NCBI GenBank assembly: GCA_015491595.1
Contig: WFVP01000322.1
Location: 1 to 5,644 of the forward strand
Direction of reading: 5' to 3'
Length of the DNA: 5,644 bases
Source of the DNA: Anaerolineales bacterium
GTDB taxonomy: Bacteria > Chloroflexota > Anaerolineae > Anaerolineales > DRMV01
Of the stretch, positions 5,385 through 5,644 are shown piece by piece. Position 1 is the stretch's first letter; every line of letters starts with the position of its first letter. Both the position numbers and the translations under genes were made by a program. The notes under the pieces were generated by a model, which saw only the letters and a list, made by a program, of their open reading frames with translations, had not been told where the DNA came from and did no database searches.

Positions 5385-5644
5385 ATGCGTAAGCACAGCC
5401 GCCATTTTTGGGTGTTCTTGTTGGCCGTGTTGTCCATGCTCTTGATTTACGCCTTTGCCGCGCAGAACACCGTGGATTCTTCCTACGCCGGCGATGGCAC
5501 CGGAAGCGTTGATGGGTACTTTGTCAAGGACATCACGTACACCCTGGACACTGCCGACCCCTCTAAAATTGCCTCCGTCCAATTCACCCTGTATCAAGAT
5601 GTCGCCGGAACGACGCTGGCAACGGCCACCGAGGTTTATGCGGG
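5385..5644 (+). CDS. Secreted or membrane-anchored surface protein, N-terminal part (runs off the right edge)
   Basis: The visible 86 complete codons begin with a signal-peptide-like N-terminus: a basic MRKHSRH, a hydrophobic core at 8-26, and an AFA-type cleavage site with a probable cut between 25 and 26. The mature start reads AQNTV, followed by AGDGTGSVDGYFVKDITYTL (35-54) and then alternating polar and hydrophobic residues such as SVQFTLYQD, suggesting a beta-rich extracellular domain. From memory, a family of uncharacterised Chloroflexota exported proteins has a similar beginning (A-x-A-A-x-N-T-V, then AGDG, then GY...YTL). That resemblance is recalled and has not been searched. Pilin-like or SipW-processed surface proteins are alternatives. 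The gene has its own strong promoter and ribosome binding site, as expected for an abundant surface protein, and its relation to the genes on its left is unclear. Most of the protein may be missing. Confidence 0.85.
   Translation, partial: MRKHSRHFWVFLLAVLSMLLIYAFAAQNTVDSSYAGDGTGSVDGYFVKDITYTLDTADPSKIASVQFTLYQDVAGTTLATATEVYA

Noticed and set aside
5367..5597. Minus-strand open frame opposite the exported-protein gene
   Set aside because: It covers the ribosome binding site and signal peptide of a well-supported plus-strand gene and shows no recognisable protein features.
1..5644. CRISPR arrays, tRNA or rRNA genes, insertion sequences, phage genes
   Set aside because: Scanning both strands by eye showed no regularly spaced repeats, no clover-leaf-like segments, no transposase motifs and no terminal inverted repeats beyond the short hairpins listed.

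Overview
The window looks like bacterial chromosomal DNA that is GC-rich in its genes. One 60-base sample inside the upstream ABC gene (2281-2340) counts to 72% GC, while the non-coding stretch at 5281-5384 counts to 43%. Starts are mostly preceded by clear Shine-Dalgarno sequences and promoters look sigma-70-like. The mix of a heterodimeric ABC exporter, a CelD/BioF2-type GNAT protein and a secreted protein with an AGDG...GY N-terminus reminds me of Chloroflexota (Anaerolineae-like, perhaps thermophilic). That placement is from memory and is tentative.

Left part (1-3862, minus strand): a two-gene operon encodes the two halves of an ABC exporter. The upstream gene (1969-3708, 579 aa) has a non-canonical ATPase domain: Asp replaces the catalytic Glu and Gln replaces the switch His. 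The downstream gene (1916 down to 132, 594 aa) keeps Glu and His but has a degenerate signature motif, LSVGQ. The defects are complementary, so a heterodimer would have one consensus and one degenerate ATP site, as in the TM287/288, BmrCD and TmrAB exporters. A perfect 12-bp inverted repeat ending in T-runs (82-112) terminates the operon. A start codon with a plausible ribosome binding site at position 18 hints at another minus-strand gene running off the left edge.

Middle (3709-3970): a 262-base divergent control region. A perfect TATAAT on the minus strand serves the exporter operon and leaves a leader of about 117 nt. An extended -10 element on the plus strand serves the acetyltransferase gene.

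Right part (3971-5644, plus strand): a 340-aa GNAT-superfamily protein of the CelD/BioF2-like (Acetyltransf_6) type overlaps by GTGA a 64-aa protein I do not recognise. A 200-base AT-richer gap follows, with a TTGACA promoter and a strong ribosome binding site. It leads into a secreted or membrane-anchored protein that runs off the right edge.

I see no RNA gene, CRISPR array, insertion sequence or phage gene, and no convincing new multi-gene system. The most open items are the 64-aa coupled ORF and the secreted protein with its promoter-embedded inverted repeat.
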